The notes under the pieces are model-generated. The model did no database searches and was not told the DNA's origin. It worked only from the letters and a program-made list of their open reading frames with translations. This document shows, piece after piece, positions 33,640-43,954 of a DNA stretch of 64,000 bases. How positions within the stretch are numbered: position 1 is the first letter of the stretch; each line of letters begins with the position of its first letter. Position numbers and translations under genes: made by a program. The stretch is from Lentinus brumalis. Lineage: Eukaryota; Basidiomycota; Agaricomycetes; Polyporales; Polyporaceae. The stretch lies in contig MARA01000052.1 of assembly GCA_001792895.1 (NCBI GenBank), forward strand, positions 184,917 through 248,916, written 5' to 3'.

Positions 33640-34650
33640 ATGTCAGCCCGGACACTTCTCGGCAAGTTTGCTGCCCATCCGCCAGCTAGGATTACCTCCG
33701 GGCAGCGAACGTCGCTGAAAATAGCTCCCGCACGACCACAGCGCTGTTATGCGTCGCACGCTCCGTCGTCGAGTCTCAGCAATAGCTATAGCTATAACCG
33801 TCGAGCATGGCTTGCACGAACTGCGCTCTCGCGAACACGCGACTTCCACTCCTCCCCCGGTGAGTAGCTATGCACGCGAATCCACACGCGTTCGCTGACA
33901 CTTCGCAGCTTCGTGTCATGGAGACATCACTCGCCCAGCACCAGGGACAGGGTACGCACTACCCAGCTCGCGTCCGGCTGTCTGACTCACGCGCCCGTGC
34001 AGAATTAAAGTCCACTTCAAAGACTCAAAGGGCAACTTGCTGAAGACGGTGGAGGCCAACGAGGGAGACGACATCCTGAGCATAGCACACGAATATGACA
34101 TCGACCTCGAGGGTACGTCCCTCCCTCTCTCCATACGCTATCTCGCAACGTCGTACCCATGCCGTCCTCCCTCTTTCCCCGCGCCTCCTTCCTCCCGCAC
34201 CGTCCCCAGGCGCATGCGAGGGCTCGGTAGCATGCTCAACATGTCACGTCATCCTCGACCCCGAATCGTACGAGAAGCTCCCCGAACCAGAGGTCCGTCC
34301 CCTCCCTCCTCCCCGCCGTCCCCCCCATCCCCTCGAGTCGCGTCGCGCTCCTAACCCGTCCCCATCCCTCCCCATTCCCATCGCAGGACGACGAGAACGA
34401 CATGCTCGACATGGCCTTCGGGCTCACCGACACCTCGCGCCTCGGCTGCCAGGTCCACCTCACGCGCGAGCTCGACGGCATCACCGCCACGCTCCCCTCG
34501 GCCACGCGCAACATGTTCGTAGACGGTGCGTAGCCCCCCCCCCCCCCCCCCCCCTTTCCCCCTATGCCTGTGTGCCTTTGTGCCTGTGCGAGCGTGGCGT
34601 GGCTCATGCAGAGGATTGGGTACGCAGGAAAGAAGCCCAGCCATCACTAG
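33640..34650 (+). CDS. YAH1: mitochondrial [2Fe-2S] ferredoxin, adrenodoxin type (YAH1)
   Basis: Matrix ferredoxin that passes electrons from ferredoxin reductase (Arh1) to iron-sulfur cluster assembly and to haem A and ubiquinone synthesis. Seen: a long Arg/Ser-rich N-terminus ([26 protein letters not shown]) suited as a mitochondrial presequence; the ferredoxin fold [20 protein letters not shown]; three cluster cysteines in [14 protein letters not shown] and the fourth in [11 protein letters not shown]; the adrenodoxin-type acidic stretch [15 protein letters not shown]; and the C-terminus [16 protein letters not shown] typical of fungal homologues. Introns: 33860-33908, 33952-34002, 34113-34209, 34293-34386 and 34526-34627, all in phase. 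The last exon is only 23 nt (34628-34650). The last intron carries a long poly-C run. If that intron were retained, translation would stop at once at TAG 34531. Confidence 0.92.
34536..34554. repeat. poly-C homopolymer inside the last YAH1 intron
   Basis: An almost pure run of about 18 C residues followed by a T/C tract, directly after the donor site. Its length may be unreliable in the assembly. Confidence 0.8.
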
Positions 34651-35015
34651 CCAGAGCGCCACGCGCGGCCTGCTTGGATTGCCAAAACCTACACGTCGTA
34701 CCTACTCGTCCTGCTAATGCGTATGTATACACGTTAATGCCGACACCTCGCTCAACCTTCCCGGCGGGTCGACTCTTGCAGGCTCGAACGGTGATCGGGC
34801 GACTTGGCATCTACATAGTAAGTCTGGCCCGTCGACCAACCGCAAGCTCGCCCTTGTGGGCGTCGCGCCCCGTCAGTTATCAAGGTAAGCAAATACAGGA
34901 TACATGGGACGATACATAGCGCTCCGCCGGGCGCAGTGGGCGGTGTCCTCCGTCTCCGCGTGACTGCGGTCGCAAGCAGCCCACGTAATCAGAGGCCGTA
35001 ACTCGAGTCACTCAA

Positions 35016-36045
35016 ATGCTTTTTGGCATCGACTCCATCCCATCCTCTCCCTCTCGTGCTCCCTCGCAAATCGCTGTTATGTCTCCCAACGTCCAGGGCG
35101 ATTCCGCCAGACTCGCACACGGCGAGGAGGACCTTCTCCTGACGGCACAGGAAGGATCCGGGTCCGGCCCCCTTCGACTCGGACAAGTCATCGGAGACCA
35201 CTTCTGCGTTGTCCGCAAGCTTGGTTCAGCTGGAAGCTCCAGCGAGTGGCTAGCGTAAAATACGTGCGTACTTCCGCTGCGGACGGTTCGTGCTACGTAT
35301 TTGCTGATGCTCTATAACTCAGAACACGATCATGTGATTGGTACGCCACCGTCAAAGTAATGACGGCCAACGCAAGCGTGGGAGTCATCGACGCTGCCCA
35401 ACGAGAGATCTTACGAGCTTGGCGTGCTAGACAAGTGAATGTCCCCCGAAATCGCGGAAGACCCCTGCCGTCGAATTTTGCCTGGGTAAATGCGAAGTCG
35501 CAGCCTCTAGGAAACTTCGGCGCCGAACGGAGGCTCGATGAGCTCTTTGTTCATCTGGCGGATGTCAGCTCCGGTGCGCCGGTCAATCTGTGCTAAGACC
35601 TGCCCGCACCTGACGGACGGACGGCTATCCCACAGGACAAGACTGCTTCTGCAAGGCCACTCGAGACGCCGCTTCCTATGCGCCCTCGAAGCGCTGCTCC
35701 GCCAACTCGTCTCGATCCCAATCGACATATGGGCTGTCGGATGCCTGGTCCGCGCATGGGCTTTTGTGTGCAAACAACGTCTGAGCCAACTGCCTACCAC
35801 AAGTGCATGCGCTCCATGACCATCAGCTCTTCCAGCTCCATTCAGCTCACACCGAGTCTGAGCGGGATGCGGCGCACCTGTCGCAAATCGTGCACTACTT
35901 CGGTTCAATTCCCTTGCATTCGGTGTCCGAAGACTTCGAGGAGAGTCTTCTCAAAATCGACATGCATGGTGGGCCGAAGTGCGGTCTGATAGAACGCCCA
36001 GTCAATCGAAATTATCACAGGCGCACTTCGGGCGAGGGTAAGTAG
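35016..36045 (+). pseudogene. SRPK-like protein kinase pseudogene
   Basis: Pieces of a kinase follow in order but in different frames: LGQVIGDHFCVVRKLGSAGS with SSSEWLA (glycine-loop region), then a stop at once; YATVKVMTANASVGVIDAAQ REILRAW (lysine strand) from about 35350; IDIWAVGCL (helix F) near 35725; and the C-lobe FQLHSAHTESERDAAHLSQI VHYFGSIP near 35830. The catalytic loop and metal-binding motif are not recognisable, and frames change between the blocks. This is the layout of the SRPK-like kinases expanded in mushroom genomes, so it is read as a decayed copy. A possible C-terminal continuation to about 36250 is too degraded to define. Confidence 0.65.
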
Positions 36046-36585
36046 CTGCCACTTCGAGCCATAATTTCTTCGTTCCGTAAAGTTTGTGCTAATCCTTCTA
36101 TCTCACACTCAGAATGCGCTCGTACCCCGCAGCTCCCCGCCGTAGTGAACTCGCTATTACGACCACCGCAGTCTTCAAGCTCAGATCACGTTTCGGCCAT
36201 ACTGCGGCACTCTGCGCCGCCCGCGCCATATCGGACTCGTTTGACCCTACCAGCGCTCATGAACCTGCGGTAAATAACCATGCCTGCCAACTTATCGTCG
36301 TGCTGCTGCCTCATGTTCTCGCTAGATTCTGGTAATGCAATCTCTGCTGCGGTGATGACTATTATCGAGAGGTCGCGGGAACCGAGCAGGTCACGCTGGG
36401 AACGTGGCGGGTGGCAAGCATGGAGCTGCGGTAACCTTAAGTATCCAAGCCCTCCTGAATCTTGCAGACCCGCTGGTTTCCTCCTGTAGAAGGTCTGCAC
36501 AGTTCCAAGGTGAGCTGCACCGCTTATACTTGACCAGAACTCACTCTCATCTACAGCATACAGCAAGCAGCCTATCGCCAGGGCC
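36046..36585. other. unassigned interval upstream of the exonuclease gene
   Basis: Short frames on both strands without a recognised domain. It may hold the remnant 3' end of the kinase pseudogene and the promoter of the exonuclease gene. Confidence 0.35.
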
Positions 36586-37660
36586 ATGAACGGAGCACGG
36601 AGCACACTCTGTACCACATACGATGCAGCGGCGAACGCTGCCGAACAACTCTCTTCGCACTCCGTGCTCATCCTCTACTGCCAGGGTCGCGAACTGGGTT
36701 TGCCAGATGGCGAGCTGAGCATCGTCGCTCTCAGTGACGCCGCTGCTTCCCACGTCTTCCTCTTCGACGTGCTCGCCCTCTCCGACAAGTACAATTCCGC
36801 CCTCTCGGCCCTCTTCGCCCTCCTTCACAGCCGGGATATCACGAAGATCGTCTGGGATTGCCGCACTTACTTGCTCGAGCTCGCGGACACGTACGGGGTT
36901 CTCCTCCAAGGAGTTATCGATCTACAACTACTCGAGGTGTCGACGCGCGGGAACAACGAGAACAGTCCTCGTGTGCAGCATACGACACGACATTTCAGGC
37001 GTATCATCGATTCCGGCCTCATGCTTCCTGGTGACATACACAAGCTCCTGGGGTTGGATCACTGCGCCGGTCTCTATAACGTGTCCGAGGCTGGTAAACG
37101 TGGTGAGTAGCTCTGCAATCGCGTTCTTTGTAGTTATTGACCTCCGTTCCTCTGTGCAGTCCGTCCATCTGCTCTGCGCAAGGAACACGGTACCTCGATG
37201 TGGCTCCTGCGTCCTTTCCCGGACGTCCTTCAGCAGCAGTGCGTAGAAACCACCCACATGATAAGCCTTCTATACGCCCGCTTCCAAGCGAAGAAGAAAC
37301 ACTTCGATCAGCCCGAGAAATGGCAGGAGATGACAACACGATACATGGAGGCGTATCCAACGCGCGAGCTGCACGCTGCCCACGTTCCCCGCGATCTCTA
37401 CAAGTTTCTGCCCCTCGAGGTGCTCACGCCGTCTCCCACGAATACGCGGCGATACAAATGTGAGCACTGCGAGAGAATCCTCGCTCCAGAATCGTTTCCT
37501 CCGTCTCCTGTGTCAAATGACGACGGCGACGAGCCTCCGCAAGGATCCCGATCCCCGCAGTGTCGGCTATGTGCGCTGCTCGTGCTTCGCAGCTCGGAGG
37601 CCACGGTCAACACAGGTCCACCGGCGATGAGCACGGCTAAACCGGCGATGAGCACGACTA
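36586..37660 (+). CDS. 3'-5' exonuclease domain copy A, catalytic acids lost, with zinc-finger tail
   Basis: Related to the RNase D/Werner exonuclease fold and clearly homologous to copy B downstream. It starts at ATG 36586 (MNGARSTLCTTYDAAANAAE). Where copy B has LILDCEGQDL, copy A reads LILYCQGREL, so the Asp-x-Glu pair of motif I is Tyr-x-Gln. Copy B WDGRGDFLEL is WDCRTYLLEL here, and the Y-x3-D of motif III (YAARD in B) is QCVET. All four DEDDy acids are therefore gone. A 57-bp intron at 37103-37159 is in phase. The C-terminal part keeps two cysteine pairs (YKCEHCERIL, QCRLCALL), probably a zinc finger. The frame runs on without a stop into copy B, so both may form one double-domain protein. 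Likely a pseudoenzyme or a decaying half. Confidence 0.65.
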
Positions 37661-38741
37661 GCACCCCCATTGTGACACTCATTTCCACTTACGAGCAGGC
37701 CGCCGCCGCCGTGCAAGCTCTCACGCGTTACTCAACCCTTATCCTGGACTGCGAAGGTCAAGATCTCAACAGGCCCGGCGGCGTGCTGAGCATCATATCA
37801 GTCGGCACCTACCCCCTTCCGAAACTGTCTACCTGTTTGACGTCTTAGCTTTGCAAGACAAAGAGAACCCCCTCCTGGCTCCCCTGTTCTCCCTGCTCAG
37901 CGACCCAGAAGTCGGGAAGCTCGTTTGGGATGGCCGCGGGGACTTCCTGGAGCTCTGGCTCACGTATGGGGTTGTCGTCGAGGGCATCCTCGATATGCAG
38001 CTCGCGGAGGTCATTCGACGTCCCGCCTATATGAAGAACCACACTCTCAATTACTTCAGCAAGTCGCAGGCGGTGATGCGAGACCTCAAGAGCAATCCTC
38101 ATCTCCTGGATGGAATCCAACGCCTCCTGGGTCTAGACCACTGCGCGGGATCCTGCGCGTTCTTGACGGGTGTGGGGTAAAGGACCGTGAGTGTTCTCAA
38201 CCAATATCTGACTCGCATCGATCCTGACACAATCGTGATAATTTTAGCGGCGGTGACGACTCTGCACGAAACGGACGGAGGCAGCATGTGGCTGAACCGC
38301 CCTCTACCTCCGATGCTCCGGGACTACGCCGCGCGCGACATCCAGCTTATCTCCCGCGTTTCCGACTTCATCCTGCCGCGGGTGGACATGGAGCAATTGC
38401 GGGAGGCATCTGCTCGGTACATGCGTGTGTACCCCACGCGCGAGTTGAAGGAAGCCCATGTTCCCTTGGAACTGAGCAAGTTCGCCCCGCTGGACGTCAT
38501 AGATGCTCCTCCCCCTGGTGCACCGGGGTATCCGTGCGCGCGATGCGGGCGCATGCTTTCGCTGTCGTGCTTCGCGACCAGAGAGCCGACGGCCGTCGCG
38601 GTGGGGGCAGAGCGTGAACCCGATGCGTCGGTTCAAGACCAGGGTCCTTCAGCTGGTCACAGATGGCGGTGGACGATGTGTCGCCTGTGCGTACTCATTG
38701 CCGTACGGAAATCGGAGGCGCAGATGGAGTCTTGGGGATGA
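37661..38741 (+). CDS. 3'-5' exonuclease domain copy B (DEDDy residues kept), with zinc-finger tail
   Basis: Homologue of copy A with an intact active-site pattern: motif I in STLILDCEGQDLNRPGGVLS, motif II in KLVWDGRGDFLELWLTYGVV, and motif III in LRDYAARDIQLISRV. A GTAAAG...TTTTAG intron between LLGLDHCAGS-type sequence (about 38177) and AVTTLHETDGG (about 38249) skips an apparent TAA and keeps the frame. The C-terminus carries the cysteine pairs YPCARCGRML and MCRLCVLIAVRKSEAQ and stops at 38741. One frame break exists near 37815, where PLPKLSTC must change frame to reach VYLFDVLALQDKE; it lies next to a C/T homopolymer and may be an assembly error or a real lesion. Role unknown; the family degrades or trims nucleic acid 3' ends. 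Confidence 0.65.
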
Positions 38742-39054
38742 AGCTTGGTACCGTAGCAGAGTTCTGGCTGGCTCGTGCGGTCTTCATACCTTACTTATGT
38801 GTATCCCAGCGGAGACGCCTTTCCTACACACAATGTTCTATCTCTTAACATATCCTCCACAGAGAATTTGCACGTTTGAGTTGCATGAGAACGTTGAGCG
38901 GAAACAATTTCTGTTGCAGTAAGTAGCAGAGGCTAGCAGGCGTCTAGGTCCCGGAAGTCTCGGCCCGATGCGTCATAGGCGTACGTTCCTATGTAGACTG
39001 TACGTTCATTCCTTGACTGATACCACCACCTGCTTATCGCTATACACAATCGCC
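38742..39054. other. promoter region of URC4
   Basis: No gene is seen. The last 60 bp are pyrimidine- and CACA-rich, ending in TACACAATCGCC before the ATG, as usual for fungal leaders. Confidence 0.4.
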
Positions 39055-40727
39055 ATGAACCCTCTCGCGCTCAACAACTCAACTGACGAAATAGCGGCTT
39101 ACTTGCGCACCCTTCCTGCGATCCGCGAGCGATGCGGCCGCGTGCACGCTCTCGCAAAGGAGGGCAAGCTCGAGTACTTCGACTATCATGCTGAGAAGGA
39201 GGCGGACGCGGCTGCGTTCTGCGTCGACATCATGAAGGCATGTCTCGTAGTCGCACGCAGTTCGCACACACTAACACCCACTCCCACAGCGTGACTTTGG
39301 CAACAACCTCGCAGCGGTGAGCAGGGGCAAGTGTTTGGAACAAGAGCTCGACCTGACGTCTGTGGTTGTAGATCCCACCTCATGGACGGTGGCGGCATTT
39401 GGACGCGGGGCATCCGAGGGTTGAACCCCTGATCGAGAAGTGGAAAGCATCGCCCAACCCGCCCGACCTCAAGGAGATCACTAGACGGCTCATCGATCTG
39501 TTTCTCGTGTCCGTCTTGCTCGACGCCGGCGCCGGAAACAGGTGGACGTATATGGAGGAGAGTTCTGGGCAGCGATTCTCGAGATCAGAGGGTCTTGGCG
39601 TGGCCAGTATAGCGATGTTCGAAGAGGGTTTCTTCTCCGGTGACAGCAGCAACCCTCACCAAGTCGACGGTACCTCTTTTGCGCAAGTGCCCGGGGGATA
39701 GATCTGACTTGATTGCCTAAACAGCGGAGGGTCTGTCGAAGATCACTGCATCCAAAGTCGCTTCAGCCATGCAGGTGACCGACGGCAACCCCATGGTCGG
39801 CCTGGAAGGACGCTCGTCCCTTCTTGTTAATCTCAGCACAGCCCTCAAGTCCAATTCAACATACTTCGGGTCCGCCGCTCGCCCTGGACATATAGTCGGT
39901 GGGTGTTGTCCCACCCATACACCATCGGCTCGCTCACACCTCTCTGGTCCCAGACTTCCTCGAGTCGGAGTCGATCACCGAGAAGGGGTCGAAGCGCGTT
40001 CACATCTTCGCTCTCTGGTCCGCACTCATCGACGGCCTCGCACCGATCTGGCCTACGACGCGCACCACCCTCGGTGGCAAACCGCTCGGCGACGTCTGGC
40101 CCTGCAACGCACTCAAGAAGCAGAGCGTTGCTGCGGGGAAATACTCTGAGGGCGACGAGCTCGTGCCGTTCCACAAGCTCACTGGCTGGATCACCTACAG
40201 TCTTATCGAGCCGATCGAGAAGGTCCTTGGGTGGAAGATCGAGGGCATAGAGCACATGACCGGACTGCCCGAGTACCGCAACGGTGAGTTGACCTCAGCA
40301 AACCCAGGGAAGGAGCGTAGGATTGACAGCTTCCTCGTAGGCGGTCTACTGCTCGACCTCGGAGTCCTTTCCTTGCGCCAAGGCGTGCTCGACGCCTCGC
40401 TGTACCCCGATCCCGCCACGGGCATTCCCAAGCTTCCGCCCTCGCACCCCGCCATCATTGAGTGGAGAGCCATGACGGTGATTGAGCTGTGCGTCCCCAC
40501 ATCCTTGCGCTGTTGGATGTTGGCTGACGTATTGTACTGTTTGGGTGTGCAGTGACAGATTCGCAGACGAGATCCGCAAGCAGCTCGGTCTGACCGCGGA
40601 GCAGCTCTCGCTCGCCCAAGTACTAGAGAGCGCGACGTGGAAGGGCGGGCGCGAGATCGCACTGCAGAAGCGTCCGTCAACGGGTGGACCGCCGATTGAG
40701 ATCGAGAGCGATGGCACGGTGTTTTGA
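39055..40727 (+). CDS. URC4: uracil catabolism protein 4 (DUF1688 family)
   Basis: The URC4/urg3 family acts in the fungal uracil degradation (URC) pathway; its biochemical step is not settled. Seen: start MNPLALNNSTDEIAAYLRTL at 39055, the family patterns PPHGRWRHLDAG, LIDLFLVSVLLDAGAGNRWT, the serine-rich EGLGVASIAMFEEGFFS, VGLEGRSSLLVNLSTAL, RVHIFALWSALIDGLAPIWP, TGWITYSLIEPIEKVLGW, TGLPEYRNGGLLLDLGVL, and a C-terminus ending in ESDGTVF (stop 40725-40727). At least six short introns separate these blocks and keep the frame. The first appears to use a GC donor (AAG|GCATGT...CCCACAG), otherwise a few residues would be added. Length and block order match full-length family members. No other URC gene lies beside it, so no cluster is visible here. 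Confidence 0.88.
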
Positions 40728-41531
40728 CGGCGAGCCCTTTCACGGTGAAGATATCGGATCACGAATTGTATTTGGTGGAAGAATGTAAATGGGACTGAAT
40801 CTGTATCCTCACAGTCCACTCTTCGCGTGCTTGCCTCTAAGACGGCCCAGTCCGTTGAAATTAGATCCTCATACTCACATTTCGTCCTTTGCCCCGATGG
40901 CAGAGGAACCCCACCGTCACCGACGCATCCGTGCAGTTCCACAAGATCTCCCAGACCTCGTACTTCCTGCGTGTCTGGCGCGGGTAACCGGCCCCATACT
41001 CGGACACGCGCGCGGATCCGGGTGCGGTGCTTCGCGTTCCCGCTGTTGTATTTCCAGGCGCGGGTGCGCTGAACTTCGGAGAAGCGTGAGAGGTGGTACA
41101 GCGGGGCCTTATTTTGATCTTCATGCTGTGCCCATTGCCAAGCGCGACTGCACGGTTTGGTGCCAGCCGAAGAGTGTAGCGAAATATTACAGTAGGCTTT
41201 AGACCGATATGCGACTGGGGCCTCGTTTGAAAACCTGGAGCCTGGTCCATGCAGCGGCGACAAGCCAGGACACTCTTCTCCTGTGCTTTGATGGAAGCCG
41301 GATGGGATAGCGTTTTGAATGCGGCGAGGTTATGTATGCAGGCTGCATCCAGGCGCTGCCCCAGTCTTTCGGACCGTCGGTGATTGCCGAGATTACCTGT
41401 TCGAGCGTCCCAGACGACGCCTGCGAACGACTGGGAAATTTTTGTGGAGGATCATGGGCGCTGGTGAGGGATACGAGACACCATCTGCCGTTCTCCGCCA
41501 TCCTTTCCCGCCCATATCCTCAAAAGTCGCC
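40728..41531. other. intergenic between URC4 and ZUO1
   Basis: URC4 terminator region and ZUO1 promoter. Open frames on both strands here are shadows without domain signatures. Confidence 0.4.
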
Positions 41532-43313
41532 ATGGCGAACATCGTTGAACTCTCTGTTGTACCCCCACCATTGCCCCAGGGCTGGACGCCACCCGCCGCG
41601 TCGGGGAAGTCGATCTCGCGTAAGTATCTGTAGATCTTTCCGAAGCGCAATGAAACTCAACTACAGAGAAGCTCTCGTCGAACGCAAGCTGCTTCCTGCT
41701 GGCCAGGCGTACCTCGCACACGTCCGGAGAGCCGTGCACAAACTCACATTCGAAGAGCACGACAAGCACACGGAGGAGGAGCAGAAGCGGTTAGCAGCGT
41801 TGAACGGAGCAGGCTCGTCCGCAGAGGACGATCTTGGCGTCGGTGAGGAGGAGGAGCCGGAGGAGCTGCTCACCCAGGATCCCAAGGAGTGGAAGGTGAG
41901 TCTGCGGAGCCCTCGCTGTATGTGCAGATCGCATGACGACCGTATGCCTGCAGAAACAAGATCACTATGCCGTGCTTGGTCTTTCACATCTGCGCTACAA
42001 GGCCACCCCGGAGCAGATCAAAATCGCACGTACGTATCTGTTTTCGCTTTGCCCCTGCATCTTGTCCGCCATGCCACACGACCTCTCAGGTCACGACGAG
42101 AACTACTGAGTTGAAACTCCCCCGATGGGAGAACGCCTGAGTGACTGGGAACTTTGTCCGGCGGACCAGGGAGGTGTTGACCATGAAGCAACCCAAGAAT
42201 GGTCGTGACCTGTATTGTGGGCCGACTGACGGCCAGAGCGATACGGCGGAAGCAGCCCGCGTCTTCTGCTCACCTGGCCCTATGTACAGTACCACAATAG
42301 GGCAGTGCCGAGTGCATATACGCCTTTGCGGCCAGGCGGCACGATTCCCCATGGTGCACAGTACTTGAAGATCGCGAGTCGCAGCTTCTGACCCAACTCG
42401 CACGTTCTACAGACCGGAAGAAGGTGCTCAAGCACCACCCCGACAAGAAAGCTGGCCAAGTCGGCGACTCCAACGACGACGGCTTCTTCAAGTGCATCCA
42501 AAAGGCGTTCGAGGTGCTCTCGAACCCCGAGCGGCGGCGCCAGTTCGACTCCGTCGACCCCTTCTACGAGCTGTTCGAGACGGACGTCCCCACGCAGTCG
42601 CAGGTCACGAAGCACCGGAACCCCGAGAAGTACTTCTTCGAGTCGTTCGGGCCCGTGTTCGAGCGCGAGGCCCGCTTCAGCAAGAAGCAGCCCGTGCCCC
42701 TGCTTGGTGCGATCGACGACCCGAAGGAGAAGGTCGAGGCGTTCTACGACTTCTGGTACAACTTCGACAGCTGGCGCAGCTTCGAGTACCTCGACAAGGA
42801 GGTGAACGAGGGTAGTGACAAGTACGTGTCTCGCTATTTAGGGCTGCCAGTGGAGGCTCACCTGACTTGCTTGCACACAGCCGTGACGACAAGCGGTACA
42901 CGGAGAAGAAGAACAAGTCCGAGCGCGCACGCCGCAAGAAGGAAGACACGGCCCGCCTGCGCGGTATCGTCGACACCGCGCTCGCCGTCGACCCGCGCAT
43001 CAAGCGCATCCGACAGGAAGAGAAGGAGGCGCGCGAGGCGAAGAAGCGCTCCAAGGGCGTCAACGGCAACAGCCTCGACGCAAAGCAGCAGGCCGAAGAG
43101 GAGAAGCGCAAAGCCGAGGAGGAGGCCAAGAAGAAGGAGGAGGAGGAGAAGGTGCGTTCTGTCACTACTGCACATCAGTCTCTCTTGCGCTCCGGTTGCT
43201 GACCATCCACGCAGATTGCGCGCGCGGAGGCGAAGAAGGCCAAGGCTGCTGCTGCGAACGCTGCAAAGAAGGCACGCCGACAAGCCCGTGCGGCCGATGG
43301 AGGCGAGGCATAA
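41532..43313 (+). CDS. ZUO1: zuotin, J-domain cochaperone of the ribosome-associated complex
   Basis: ZUO1/DNAJC2 binds ribosomes with Ssz1 and stimulates Ssb Hsp70 on nascent chains. Seen: N-terminal exon MANIVELSVVPPPLPQGW; LLTQDPKEWKKQDHYAVLGL into the J-domain; KVLKHHPDKKAG with the HPD signature; DGFFKCIQKAFEVLSNPERR; the zuotin homology domain (YFFESFGPVFEREARFSKKQ, VEAFYDFWYNFDSWRSFEYL); then KRYTEKKNKSERARRKKEDT and a long charged Lys/Glu/Ala helix. Stop at 43311-43313. Oddities: the J-domain intron (about 42030-42412) is nearly 400 bp, far longer than its neighbours; the exon 1-2 junction near 41620-41666 does not keep frame in my reading, so an ATG at 41650 is an alternative start; and the protein ends after the charged helix without the C-terminal four-helix bundle of yeast Zuo1. 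Confidence 0.85.
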
Positions 43314-43954
43314 CGTCCGCGAACCCGTCGTCGTTCTTACTCTTCCCTGGCTCCCCCTTCCTCCACCATTAGTCTCCACCATTCTCGCCTCTGGTCTGTG
43401 GTCTGCGACATTGACGCCTGTCAGACTCTCCCATCCTGCCCCGCTGCACGTACTGTATACCTCACTCTGTTGCACTACTTAGACGCGCATGTGCTGCTAG
43501 ACCTCACTCGATGTAGCCCTCATCGTCACTTCTCGCAATGCAATCTTTGCTCTCCAGCGTATTGAGACTCGGACGTGCAGGACTTACCTTGACGCGACTC
43601 TGCCAAAGCGCGTCTAGACAGTCAAGATAGGTGCGGTCACTTACGGTAACCAACCGACCCTGCTTCAAGCTTCAAGGGTAGCGCTGTCGATCCATCCTAT
43701 CCTAGCCAGGTCGAGACATTGCTACATAAATACAGATATAATACATATCCTTGAGTGAGCCGTAGAGTGCAGAAGAGAGGGTGGGCAACAACGCTCATGG
43801 CATTGGAGGTGGTGGCGTAAGTAAGGCACACCTGAGCGATGAGCTCCCACTGGTATCGGTGCGGCGAAACCAAGGAGTCCGAACAGAAAGTGATCGGGAC
43901 GAGGTCGAATGTTCACCGGGGGTCCCCGCGTCGTCCTGACAGGTCGGTCAGCGA
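43314..43954. other. 3' intergenic region between convergent ZUO1 and the LysM gene
   Basis: Terminator space of two convergent genes; no gene is seen. Confidence 0.45.

Noticed and set aside
38150..38190. Apparent nonsense codon in exonuclease copy B
   Set aside because: The TAA lies inside a GTAAAG...TTTTAG intron that keeps frame with the next exon.
42114..42200. Possible C/D-box snoRNA in the zuotin intron
   Set aside because: CTGA boxes occur, but no matching C box (TGATGA) with a closing stem was found.
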